This document shows, in pieces, positions 1 through 5,153 of a stretch of DNA of 5,153 nt. Below the pieces are notes generated by a model. It was not told where the DNA came from, did not search any database, and was given only the letters and a program-made list of their open reading frames with translations. This DNA comes from Sulfurovum sp. (lineage in GTDB: Bacteria; Campylobacterota; Campylobacteria; Campylobacterales; Sulfurovaceae), in the NCBI GenBank assembly GCA_030622375.1, contig JAUXGC010000102.1, positions 1 to 5,153 on the forward strand, in the 5' to 3' direction. Made by a program: the position numbers and the translations under genes. The stretch's first letter is position 1, and each line of letters starts with the position of its first letter.

Positions 1-215
1 ATAAATCTTGTCAAAAACTTATAGAATATGCTTTTAATGAACTACAGATGGATAAAGTGGAGATAAGAGTAGCTACAAAAAATCTACCAAGTCGCAAAGT
101 CTGTGAAAAACTTGGATGCTCTTTAGAGGGTGAGATTAGCAATTCTGAGAACCTTAATGGTAAGATTGCTAGTCATGCAATCTATGTTATTCATGCAAAA
201 AATATAACAATGTAA
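1..215 (+). CDS. GNAT-family N-acetyltransferase (RimJ/RimL type), 3' end only
   Basis: Only the last 70 codons lie in the window (first full codon at 3-5, TAA at 213-215); the gene begins to the left. The visible part reads through DKVEIRVATKNLPSRKVCEK, then a LGCSLEGE segment, then a NGKIASHAIYVIH tail. This is the C-terminal half of the GNAT fold: a beta strand, an Asn followed by the PSR..CEKLG helix that contacts the acetyl-CoA pantetheine and phosphate arm, the short 'LEGE' strand, and a final strand in the 'NG...DH.(I/V)Y' position of RimL-like enzymes. RimJ/RimL relatives acetylate N-terminal amino groups of ribosomal proteins or small amines. The substrate cannot be told here because the acceptor-binding N-terminal half is missing. 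The gene converges on the helicase gene, with 17 bp between the two stop codons. The family call is confident; the RimL assignment is an inference from the motif pattern. Confidence 0.85.
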   Translation, partial: KSCQKLIEYAFNELQMDKVEIRVATKNLPSRKVCEKLGCSLEGEISNSENLNGKIASHAIYVIHAKNITM

Positions 216-232
216 ATACTAGTTAATAACAA

Positions 233-2263
233 CTAACCCTCAACAAACTCACCTTTAATCAACCCTGCTTCATGCAGAAATTGTGATGGTTTGTAGTCAA
301 TTTTTTTTACTCTGTCGTATTTGGCTAGTGAGAGATAAAGCTTATCCATAGCTCGTGTCACGGCAACATAAAACAGTCGGCGCTCCTCTTCTATGCTACT
401 CATCATCTTTCTGTTTGGAAACCTACCATCTACAAGGTCAACCACATATACTTCGGGAAACTCTAAACCTTTACTAGCATGAACCGTAAGTAGATTTACA
501 CCCTCACCTTCACTAAGCTCTCCACCACCTAAAATCATAGCATTGACAAAACGTCTTAAATCATTATATGGCTTTGAAAGTTCTAATAATAACTTTGCTT
601 TTCTTTCTATACGTTCTTTAGATTGATTTTTTTTGTCGCTATCTATTTCACCAGATTTTAATCTTGCTCTTTGGGTGGAGAGTAGGTCTATAATCTTCCC
701 ATATAACTTGGATGATATGGCGGCATTCAGTATTGTAGAAGGATTATTTATATCTTTTACTTCACGTAAAAAAAGATAAAAATCTTTAAAAAATTTTACA
801 CCATCTTGTGTTATTTTAGGGTGTTTAAGTAAAGGGTGGCTATATACTTCATTGGGTAAGTTTAAATGTTTAAACCTTGCTGCTGAACCTATTTCATTGT
901 CATTGTCGAAAAGTCCAAGTTGCACATTTTTATTGGGATTTAATTTAGGTAAATCTTTAACTTGCGGATAGAGCACCCCTTGCATAAAATTTTCATTTCC
1001 AAAATGTAAAAAGCACTGAAAAAACTCTTTTGAAAGAGTTGCACCGACACCATACGCATATTCGTAAATATGTATAAATGCCATCATATCTTTAGGGTTC
1101 ACTAACAAGGAGAGTATATCAAGTAAAAATCTTATCTCCCTAGCATCAAAAAAACTTGTGCCACTTTTACGCCTACATGGAATACCTGCTTCACGCAAAG
1201 AAGCTTCAATCCCATCCGCAGAAGAGTTGTTTCTAAAAATTACTGCAATCTTATCATTAGGGGTATATGTTTTTTGAATATTCTTGGCAATGGACTGGTA
1301 CTGCTCAAAAAGATCATTATATATCAGTAATTTTGGAAGATGAGCTTTGCCCATACGCCCTACTTTGAGTTTTTTAGGGTAAATACGTTCATTACGCTCT
1401 ATAACACGGTTTGCCAAAGAGAGTATGGGAGCAGTGGAGCGGTAATTTACAGACAGAGTAAAAACATTCGCATCACTATAGCGCTTAGAATATGTAGCAA
1501 TATTTTCTATATTTGCGCCATTAAAGGCGTAAATACTTTGATCATAATCTCCCACACAAAAGAGTGAATGTGGTTTAAGTGCATCTATCAGTGCGCCTTG
1601 CAGGGTATTAGTATCCTGATACTCATCTACAAGAACTTCCTGAAAATCCATAGCATTATTCTCTAGATAGCTTTTAGTGTGCAAAAGAAGATCGTTGAAT
1701 GAAGCAAAGCCGTATTCCATTTTCTCTTTTTCAAACTCTTGAGTTATATCCATATATATATCCATCAACACTTCATGGTCTGGATATTTTTCCAAGAACC
1801 ATACATCAAACCCATCCAAAGAGGCATTTTGATATAGAGTGTACATCTCATAGAGATAAGTTGCAGAAAAAGAGGCAATAGGAAGGTTCATCCTCTCAAA
1901 ATTTCTCTTCTCATAAATACTTCTAAAGAGTGTTTTAAGTTCTGAAGGTTGCTTTAATGAAAGGTTTGGATGTATAACTTTAAGCCATCTATAACTTACT
2001 GCATGGAAAGTGCCAGACTCTATTTGTGAGACAATTTTTTTCGGAAAATAACGCTCGAGACGTGCTATCATCTCGCCTGCTGCTTTATTGGTAAAAGTAA
2101 GAAGTAAGATTTTAGAAGGGTCTGTGCCTTTGTGTAGTAGATGAGCAATACGCCCTACTATCGTAGAAGTTTTACCAGTGCCTGCAGCGGCAATAATAAG
2201 GTTATGTCCTAAGGGAGCAGTAGCAGCACTTAATTGTTCCTCGTTGAGGGATTGAAGGGGCAA
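233..2263 (-). CDS. uvrD: UvrD/Rep/PcrA-family superfamily 1 DNA helicase
   Basis: Predicted 3'-5' ATP-dependent DNA helicase of the UvrD/Rep/PcrA group, acting in the cytoplasm in repair and fork restart. The 676 residues match Rep-sized members and are somewhat shorter than E. coli UvrD. All SF1A motifs are visible: Q motif LNEEQ (6-10), Walker A AAAGTGKTST (25-34, K31), motif Ia LLLTFTNKAAGEM (53-65), Ib GTFH (84-87), Walker B LVDEYQDT (211-218, D213/E214), motif III VGDYDQSIYAFNGA (237-250), motif IV VNYRS (272-276, R275), motif V LLTVHASKGLEF (from about 591) and motif VI with the arginine finger in VAVTRA (633-638, R637). Residues of about 360-560 would be the variable 2B region. The start is TTG, not ATG; it directly follows the TAA of the upstream 112-residue gene. 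The next in-frame Met (residue 65) lies beyond Walker A, so TTG at 2261-2263 is the only sensible start. No convincing Shine-Dalgarno sequence precedes it, so translation is probably coupled to the upstream gene. UvrD, Rep and PcrA cannot be separated from the sequence alone, so the symbol is a family-level name. Confidence 0.95.
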   Translation of the reverse strand: MPLQSLNEEQLSAATAPLGHNLIIAAAGTGKTSTIVGRIAHLLHKGTDPSKILLLTFTNKAAGEMIARLERYFPKKIVSQIESGTFHAVSYRWLKVIHPNLSLKQPSELKTLFRSIYEKRNFERMNLPIASFSATYLYEMYTLYQNASLDGFDVWFLEKYPDHEVLMDIYMDITQEFEKEKMEYGFASFNDLLLHTKSYLENNAMDFQEVLVDEYQDTNTLQGALIDALKPHSLFCVGDYDQSIYAFNGANIENIATYSKRYSDANVFTLSVNYRSTAPILSLANRVIERNERIYPKKLKVGRMGKAHLPKLLIYNDLFEQYQSIAKNIQKTYTPNDKIAVIFRNNSSADGIEASLREAGIPCRRKSGTSFFDAREIRFLLDILSLLVNPKDMMAFIHIYEYAYGVGATLSKEFFQCFLHFGNENFMQGVLYPQVKDLPKLNPNKNVQLGLFDNDNEIGSAARFKHLNLPNEVYSHPLLKHPKITQDGVKFFKDFYLFLREVKDINNPSTILNAAISSKLYGKIIDLLSTQRARLKSGEIDSDKKNQSKERIERKAKLLLELSKPYNDLRRFVNAMILGGGELSEGEGVNLLTVHASKGLEFPEVYVVDLVDGRFPNRKMMSSIEEERRLFYVAVTRAMDKLYLSLAKYDRVKKIDYKPSQFLHEAGLIKGEFVEG

Positions 2264-2602
2264 TTACTTTTGACCAATGATATAGTATGTGTTTTTATTG
2301 TCTAATTTTCTAAGCTCTATTTTATATTTATCTGCCCAATGTTTTACCATTTTGGTAAATGCCGATAGATTATCTGCCGAATAGTCCTCTTCACATTTAA
2401 TTTTGAAGTACTCCTCAGAGTTTGACATTGCTACAAATCCCTTCTCTACAATCAAGGCATCATTAAAAGATAGTATATGTTGAGAGAAGCTCTCAAAGCC
2501 TTCCGTGTTGTCTATAATTTTATTGATTTGCTTAAGTGTATATTCATTTTTCGTGTAGCCAAGCTGTATCAAGAGTGCTTCTGGTGTTAGATTTAGATGC
2601 AT
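2264..2602 (-). CDS. Conserved-looking hypothetical protein, 112 aa, directly upstream of the helicase
   Basis: I do not recognise this protein. It starts with ATG at 2600-2602 behind an AGGA (2608-2611) with 5-nt spacing, and ends GQK-TAA right against the helicase TTG. The sequence is soluble and mixed alpha/beta, with no signal peptide or membrane segment. A helical N-terminal part (about 5-60, LTPEALLIQLGY then LKQINKIIDNTEGFESF) leads to an acidic stretch around 62-77, a helix (79-93, NLSAFTKMVKHWADK) and an ending that looks like a beta hairpin (YKIELRKLDNKNTYYII, 93-109). Cysteine occurs once (70), so it is not a metal-cluster protein. It shares a transcript and frame with the helicase, separated by one stop codon, which suggests the two are co-produced. 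A role with the helicase is only an inference from position. That it is a real gene is well supported by the start signal, composition and tight coupling. Confidence 0.8.
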   Translation of the reverse strand: MHLNLTPEALLIQLGYTKNEYTLKQINKIIDNTEGFESFSQHILSFNDALIVEKGFVAMSNSEEYFKIKCEEDYSADNLSAFTKMVKHWADKYKIELRKLDNKNTYYIIGQK

Positions 2603-2641
2603 ATTTGTCCTATATAGTATTAAAATAAGGAGATGATTGTA
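2603..2641 (-). promoter_or_regulatory. Candidate promoter and ribosome binding site for the 112-aa/helicase pair
   Basis: Read on the minus strand, a TACAAT hexamer (2636-2641) preceded by an AT-rich TTAAAAATTTGT stretch resembles a sigma-70 -10 element as used in Campylobacterota, where a -35 box is usually absent. It would give a leader of about 25-30 nt ending in AGGA at 2608-2611, 5 nt before the ATG. A second, weaker -10-like option (TAATAC, about 2618-2623) has TTGTTA 17 nt upstream of it. This is motif reading only. Read-through from the 187-aa gene 100 bp upstream is also possible, because I see no good terminator between them. Confidence 0.35.
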
Positions 2642-2702
2642 ACAAATTTTTAATTAGAGAAGAGAGGGTTTTATGAGTAAAATTATTTCTTGAATGCAAT
2701 AA

Positions 2703-3266
2703 CTAGAAAAGTGCATGAGAGGGTTTATCTATCTTTTCAATAAGCTCTTTATAGTGCTCAACATTTTGGAATGTTTTTTCATATCTCCAGCGTAAAACAA
2801 ACTCAACAATTTCATTTTTTAATGCATTATCTAAAGTTTCTGCTTTTCCAAAGTATCCCAAAGAGATATTTTTAGCTCTCTTTTTACCATTTTTATCTGG
2901 CTCATAAGTGATAGCAATAATTTGTATATATTTTCCTTCACGAACCTGTGCAAAATCATCTTGCTTCAAACCAATACCAGAAAGGTTCATTGCTTTATAG
3001 TTAAAAATATTATTAAAATTTGGAGACTTTTCAAAAATCTTAAGTTTTTCATAAAGCACCTTAACGCGCTCTATATTCTCTTCACGAACTTGCTCAGAAT
3101 TTAATTTTTTTTTATGAGTAGTGCTTGGTTTTATGGGTTTTGGAGTAGACACTTTGTCATCGTCATCTATTGTATTAAAATCAAAAACAGATTGCTCTTT
3201 TTTCTCTACTAGCTTCTCTTCCAAACGACTGGTAAGTGCTTTAAGTTTATCTAGACTACTAGACAT
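2703..3266 (-). CDS. Hypothetical protein, 187 aa, charged N-terminus plus compact C-terminal domain
   Basis: I do not recognise a family. It starts with ATG at 3264-3266 behind a strong AAGGGAG (3271-3277), 4 nt upstream, and ends with TAG at 2703-2705. Residues 1-25 form a charged probable amphipathic helix (SLDKLKALTSRLEEKLVEKK). Residues 26-60 look disordered, with a DDDD run at 34-37, a Pro/Lys/Thr segment and HKKK at 51-54. Residues 57-80 are again helical and charged. From about 88 the protein looks folded: a strand pattern GKYIQIIAITYEP (111-123), a basic turn NGKKRAKN, the strand ISLGYFG (134-140), and two helices (142-160, 164-180). That strand-turn-'ISLG.F'-helix order recalls small AP2-like or integrase arm DNA-binding folds, but this is a weak resemblance and not an assignment. 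It has no signal peptide, membrane segment or cysteine. It is transcribed divergently from murA and lies 100 bp upstream of the 112-aa gene on the same strand. Confidence 0.78.
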   Translation of the reverse strand: MSSSLDKLKALTSRLEEKLVEKKEQSVFDFNTIDDDDKVSTPKPIKPSTTHKKKLNSEQVREENIERVKVLYEKLKIFEKSPNFNNIFNYKAMNLSGIGLKQDDFAQVREGKYIQIIAITYEPDKNGKKRAKNISLGYFGKAETLDNALKNEIVEFVLRWRYEKTFQNVEHYKELIEKIDKPSHALF

Positions 3267-3308
3267 CCCTCTCCCTTATATAGGCATCCTAAAGACACCA
3301 TAACTATA

Positions 3309-3342
3309 TATTAGATAATATAATACAATAGATTATCTAATA
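3309..3342. repeat. Perfect 11-bp inverted repeat in the divergent murA intergenic region
   Basis: TATTAGATAAT (3309-3319) and ATTATCTAATA (3332-3342) are exact reverse complements separated by 12 bp, so the half-site centres lie 23 bp apart, about two helical turns. The spacer includes most of a TATAAT hexamer on the plus strand (3319-3324). The position, between the start of the minus-strand 187-aa gene and murA, suits an operator for a dimeric regulator overlapping a promoter. The arms are almost pure A/T, so chance palindromy in AT-rich DNA is a real alternative. The repeat itself is certain; its function is inferred. Confidence 0.6.
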
Positions 3343-3406
3343 AAATCTTTAAATTATAGTGAATAATATGAACTTTTCTATTTTTTAATGTTAAGTAAAT
3401 ACTAAA

Positions 3407-3465
3407 TATTTTTAAAGAGCTATTTTTAACTATTCTTTAGATAAAATATATAAAAAATTTGAGGA
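3407..3465 (+). promoter_or_regulatory. Putative murA promoter and ribosome binding site
   Basis: A TAAAAT hexamer (3442-3447) in the context TTTAGATAAAAT is the best -10 candidate; it would start transcription roughly 20-25 nt before murA. Upstream there is no TTGACA. Instead T-tracts recur (TATTTTTAA at 3407-3415 and again at 3421-3429), as in Campylobacter and Helicobacter promoters, where periodic AT-rich DNA replaces the -35 box. The likely ribosome binding site is GAGGA at 3461-3465. Its spacing to the ATG (11 nt) is longer than usual, but no nearer start exists and the first residues MDYLEI are typical of MurA. Confidence 0.5.
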
Positions 3466-3476
3466 CAAATATATAG

Positions 3477-4742
3477 ATGGATTATTTAGAGATACAAGGT
3501 GGAAAAAAGTTAAGTGGGTCGGTCACCATTAGTGGAGCAAAAAATGCTGCCCTTCCTATTATTGCTGCAACCATATTGAGTGACAAAGAAGTTACACTTA
3601 CCAATTTGCCAAATGTTGTAGATATTCGTACCCTACTCAAGCTTCTTACTATGCTTGGTGGTACTGTTGAGCATGATGAAACAGTAGCAAAGATAAATAA
3701 TGTATCTATTAGTTCTACAAAAGCAGTTTATGAAATAGTTTCTCAAATGAGAGCTTCTATTCTAGTTTTGGGTCCTCTACTTGCAAGATTTGGAGAGTGT
3801 GAAGTGAGTTTGCCTGGTGGATGCGCTATTGGTCAACGTCCTATTGACCTTCATCTTAAAGCACTTGAAAGTATGGGAGCAACCATAGAGATAAAAGGTG
3901 GATATGTTCATGCTATGGCTCCAGATGGATTAAAAGGTGCCAAAATTATCTTCGACAAAATAACTGTTGGCGGTACAGAAAATATTGTAATGGCAGCGGC
4001 TCTAGCACACGGCACAACAAGCATTATCAATGCAGCAAAAGAGCCTGAAGTGGTACAACTTTGCGAGATGATAGCTGATGCTGGGGTAAACATAGAAGGC
4101 ATAGGAACAAATGAGCTAACCATAGAAGGTACAGGTGGCAAACCTTTAAACTTCAAAACGCTTGACATTATCCCGGATCGCATAGAGGCGGGTACTTATC
4201 TGTGTGCAGGTGCGATTACTCACTCTTCTATAACTCTAAACAGAGTAAACCCTCAACACATTAGAGCTTCTACAGATAAGTTAGAGTCTATGGGATGCAC
4301 TTTTGATATAGGCAAAGATACAATGACCATACACCCTCCAAAAGAGCTCAAACCTGTTAATCTTATAACTATAGAGTACCCAGGGTTTCCTACAGATATG
4401 CAAGCACAACTTATGGCTGTTGCAGTTACAGCAAAAGGAGAGAGTCTTATAGAAGAGCGCCTTTTTGAGAACCGTTTTATGCATGTGAGTGAGCTTAACC
4501 GTCTTGGTGCAGATATATGGCTTAAAGGAAGTACAGCCGCAGTAAAAGGGGTAGATACTCTTTATGGAGCAGACGTAATGGCAACTGACCTTAGAGCCAG
4601 TTCAGCTCTTGTTCTTGCTGGTTTAGCCGCAGAAGGTACAACCAACGTAAGGCGTATTTATCACTTAGACCGTGGTTATGATAACCTAGAGGGGAAACTC
4701 TTGGCACTTGGTGCAGATATTGTAAGAAAAAAAGAGTCGTAG
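3477..4742 (+). CDS. murA: UDP-N-acetylglucosamine 1-carboxyvinyltransferase MurA
   Basis: MurA carries out the first committed step of peptidoglycan synthesis in the cytoplasm: transfer of enolpyruvate from phosphoenolpyruvate to the 3'-hydroxyl of UDP-GlcNAc. The 421 residues match the usual length (E. coli 419). Family signatures are complete: [10 protein letters not shown] near the N-terminus with K22 and N23, R92, the active-site loop [11 protein letters not shown] with the catalytic C116 and R121, the GGTENI segment (165-170), the PDRIEAGTY segment (233-241), [11 protein letters not shown] with D307 (general base position), ENRF with R333, the [10 protein letters not shown] segment with D371/R373, and HLDRGY with R399. 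Cys at 116, rather than Asp, is the form expected to be alkylated by fosfomycin. The inside-out alpha/beta-barrel repeats typical of EPSP-synthase-fold enzymes cover the whole length. The gene stands alone on its strand, divergent from the 187-aa gene and convergent with the truD remnant, so it is probably transcribed on its own. There is no sign of truncation or frameshift. Confidence 0.98.
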   Translation: MDYLEIQGGKKLSGSVTISGAKNAALPIIAATILSDKEVTLTNLPNVVDIRTLLKLLTMLGGTVEHDETVAKINNVSISSTKAVYEIVSQMRASILVLGPLLARFGECEVSLPGGCAIGQRPIDLHLKALESMGATIEIKGGYVHAMAPDGLKGAKIIFDKITVGGTENIVMAAALAHGTTSIINAAKEPEVVQLCEMIADAGVNIEGIGTNELTIEGTGGKPLNFKTLDIIPDRIEAGTYLCAGAITHSSITLNRVNPQHIRASTDKLESMGCTFDIGKDTMTIHPPKELKPVNLITIEYPGFPTDMQAQLMAVAVTAKGESLIEERLFENRFMHVSELNRLGADIWLKGSTAAVKGVDTLYGADVMATDLRASSALVLAGLAAEGTTNVRRIYHLDRGYDNLEGKLLALGADIVRKKES

Positions 4743-4760
4743 AGTAAAACCCACTCTATG
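4727..4760 (-). terminator. Hairpin over both stop codons, terminator-like in the truD direction
   Basis: TAGAGT (4740-4745, beginning with the murA TAG) and ACTCTA (4753-4758, ending in the complement of the truD-remnant TAG) form a 6-bp stem with a 7-nt loop. Across 4739/4759 and 4738/4760 a G-U and a C-G pair extend it. On the minus strand the hairpin is followed by a run of seven T (complement of A7 at 4727-4733), which lies inside the last codons of murA. A second AGAGT copy (4733-4737) offers an alternative stem that abuts the T-run directly. On the plus strand no T-run follows, so it should terminate the truD-direction transcript better than murA. The stem is short, hence the modest confidence. 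Confidence 0.5.
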
Positions 4761-5031
4761 TATTGCCACCACCTCTCAACACATCCAGCACATTTGTAGC
4801 ATAACACCCTTTTGGAAGAGTAAAACTAAGTTCATAATGAGCTCTCTCTTCCACGTAATTTTTTTCTATTTGAGTTACCTGTATCCAAGCATATCGTCTA
4901 GTTCCATTGAGTTTTACTTCTTCAGCAAAAGGAGCCTCTAAAAGTCCTGCAACACCTTCTGCTCTTTTGGCTTTACCACCACAAAGTAGTCCAGCAGGTG
5001 ATATGTATTTACTATCAAAACGTTTTGCTTT
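4756..5031 (-). pseudogene. truD: C-terminal remnant of tRNA pseudouridine synthase TruD (5'-truncated)
   Basis: TruD makes pseudouridine 13 in tRNA-Glu. On the minus strand an open frame of 91 codons runs from just after an in-frame TAA (5032-5034) to TAG (4756-4758). It has no ATG, GTG or TTG start near its upstream end. The translation contains the segments RFDSKYISPAGLLCGGKAKR, GTRRYAWIQ, then YVEERAHYELSFTLPKGCYA followed by TNVLDVLRGG. This is the C-terminal part of TruD, including the hallmark 'F.LP.G.(Y/F)AT' near the end (E. coli has FWLPAGSFATS). Full-length TruD is about 330-370 residues, so roughly three quarters is gone, including the region with the catalytic Asp. Upstream of 5035, in any frame, the DNA does not look like TruD. 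The remnant should be non-functional. It is a true 3' fragment rather than a frameshifted gene, so a deletion, an insertion whose far side lies outside the window, or an assembly join is likely. The assignment to TruD rests on motif recognition without a search. Confidence 0.85.
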
Positions 5032-5034
5032 TTA

Positions 5035-5153
5035 AAATGTTATATTTTTTTGATATACTAGGTTAGCATAAAAAGTAAAATAATATGAGGATATATTGTT
5101 TTGCTCATAAAGGATAACTAGAAGACACCAAAAAAATAGAATTGATTTTATAG
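5035..5153. other. AT-rich stretch with no recognisable gene beyond the truD break
   Basis: These 119 bp hold no open frame of note on either strand. The longest started frame is about 16 codons (minus strand, ATG near 5108) without a ribosome binding site. There is no transposase fragment, tRNA or recognisable terminal repeat. The sequence appears unrelated to TruD and may be the edge of whatever replaced the rest of that gene, or the upstream region of a gene starting beyond the window. Confidence 0.5.
5051..5059 (+). promoter_or_regulatory. Extended -10-like promoter element TGATATACT
   Basis: TGATATACT fits the extended -10 form TG-N-TATAAT with one change, and is preceded by a seven-T run (5045-5051). 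It points right, out of the window. No ribosome binding site with a start codon follows in the remaining 94 bp: an AAAGGA at 5109-5114 is followed by stop triplets and no start. If used, it would therefore drive a gene beyond the window or a non-coding transcript. It is a motif match only, in AT-rich DNA where such matches arise by chance. Confidence 0.3.

Noticed and set aside
220..235. Short inverted repeat TAGTT/AACTA between the acetyltransferase and helicase stop codons as a bidirectional terminator.
   Set aside because: Only five mostly A-T base pairs and no T-run on either strand; too weak to call.
1340..1881. Open frames on the plus strand within the helicase region (1340-1567, 1699-1881).
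   Set aside because: They lie opposite conserved helicase motifs, have no start signals and no recognisable protein features; antisense shadows.
2681..2703. TTATT/AATAA hairpin followed by TTTT on the minus strand as terminator of the 187-aa gene.
   Set aside because: The stem is five A-T pairs with a ten-base loop; not stable enough to support a terminator.
2662..2728. Near-direct repeat GAGAGGGTTT(T)AT at 2662-2674 and 2717-2728 spanning the end of the 187-aa gene.
   Set aside because: A single short imperfect pair, one copy within coding sequence, with no further copies or structure.
2922..3303. Plus-strand open frames opposite the 187-aa gene (2922-3104, 3121-3303).
   Set aside because: No ribosome binding site of quality, and they are antisense to a gene with a strong start signal and a sensible protein sequence.
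3314..3337. GATAAT ... ATTATC inside the inverted repeat resembles halves of a Fur box.
   Set aside because: The spacing is 24 bp overall rather than 19, the middle hexamer is absent, and neither neighbour is an iron-related gene.
3908..4484. Minus-strand open frames opposite murA (3908-4183, 4281-4484).
   Set aside because: They overlap conserved MurA coding sequence, and their composition is that of a mirror frame with no ribosome binding sites.
5022..5105. GTTTTGCT occurs at 5022-5029 and 5098-5105, like a target-site duplication around a 68-bp insert at the truD break.
   Set aside because: Removing the putative insert does not restore the TruD frame: a TGA stop comes directly upstream in frame and the sequence beyond still does not look like TruD. 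An 8-bp repeat is not rare in AT-rich DNA.
3292..5130. The 9-mer AAGACACCA appears at 3292-3300 and 5122-5130.
   Set aside because: Exact 9-mers are expected to recur by chance in 5 kb of biased DNA, and the flanks do not match.

Overview
The window is low-G+C bacterial DNA, judged by eye. The codon use, the AT-rich promoter regions without -35 boxes and the protein style all fit Campylobacterota. MurA and the UvrD-like helicase look most like the Sulfurimonas/Sulfurovum side of that phylum. This placement is from pattern recognition, not a database search.

Layout, left to right. (1) Positions 1-215, plus strand: the 3' end of a RimJ/RimL-type GNAT acetyltransferase. (2) Positions 233-2602, minus strand: a tightly coupled pair made of a small unrecognised 112-residue protein followed, with zero spacing and in the same frame (TAA then TTG), by a 676-residue UvrD/Rep-family DNA helicase. 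(3) Positions 2703-3266, minus strand: an unrecognised 187-residue protein with a charged, low-complexity N-terminal half and a compact C-terminal half. (4) Positions 3267-3476: a 210-bp divergent intergenic region holding a perfect 11-bp inverted repeat and the putative murA promoter. (5) Positions 3477-4742, plus strand: complete murA, with all catalytic residues present. (6) Positions 4756-5031, minus strand: a 91-residue C-terminal remnant of the tRNA pseudouridine synthase TruD, converging on murA and sharing a hairpin with its stop codon. (7) Positions 5035-5153: AT-rich DNA with no gene, containing one promoter-like extended -10 element.

Functionally this is mostly a housekeeping neighbourhood: peptidoglycan precursor synthesis (MurA), DNA repair or replication-fork maintenance (the helicase) and tRNA modification (broken truD). 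Two lineage-type hypothetical proteins sit between them. I see no CRISPR array, intact transposase, tRNA or rRNA, and no clear defence system. The points most worth a second look are the truncated truD with unrelated DNA at its break, the stop/UUG junction in front of the helicase, and the inverted repeat in the murA divergent region.
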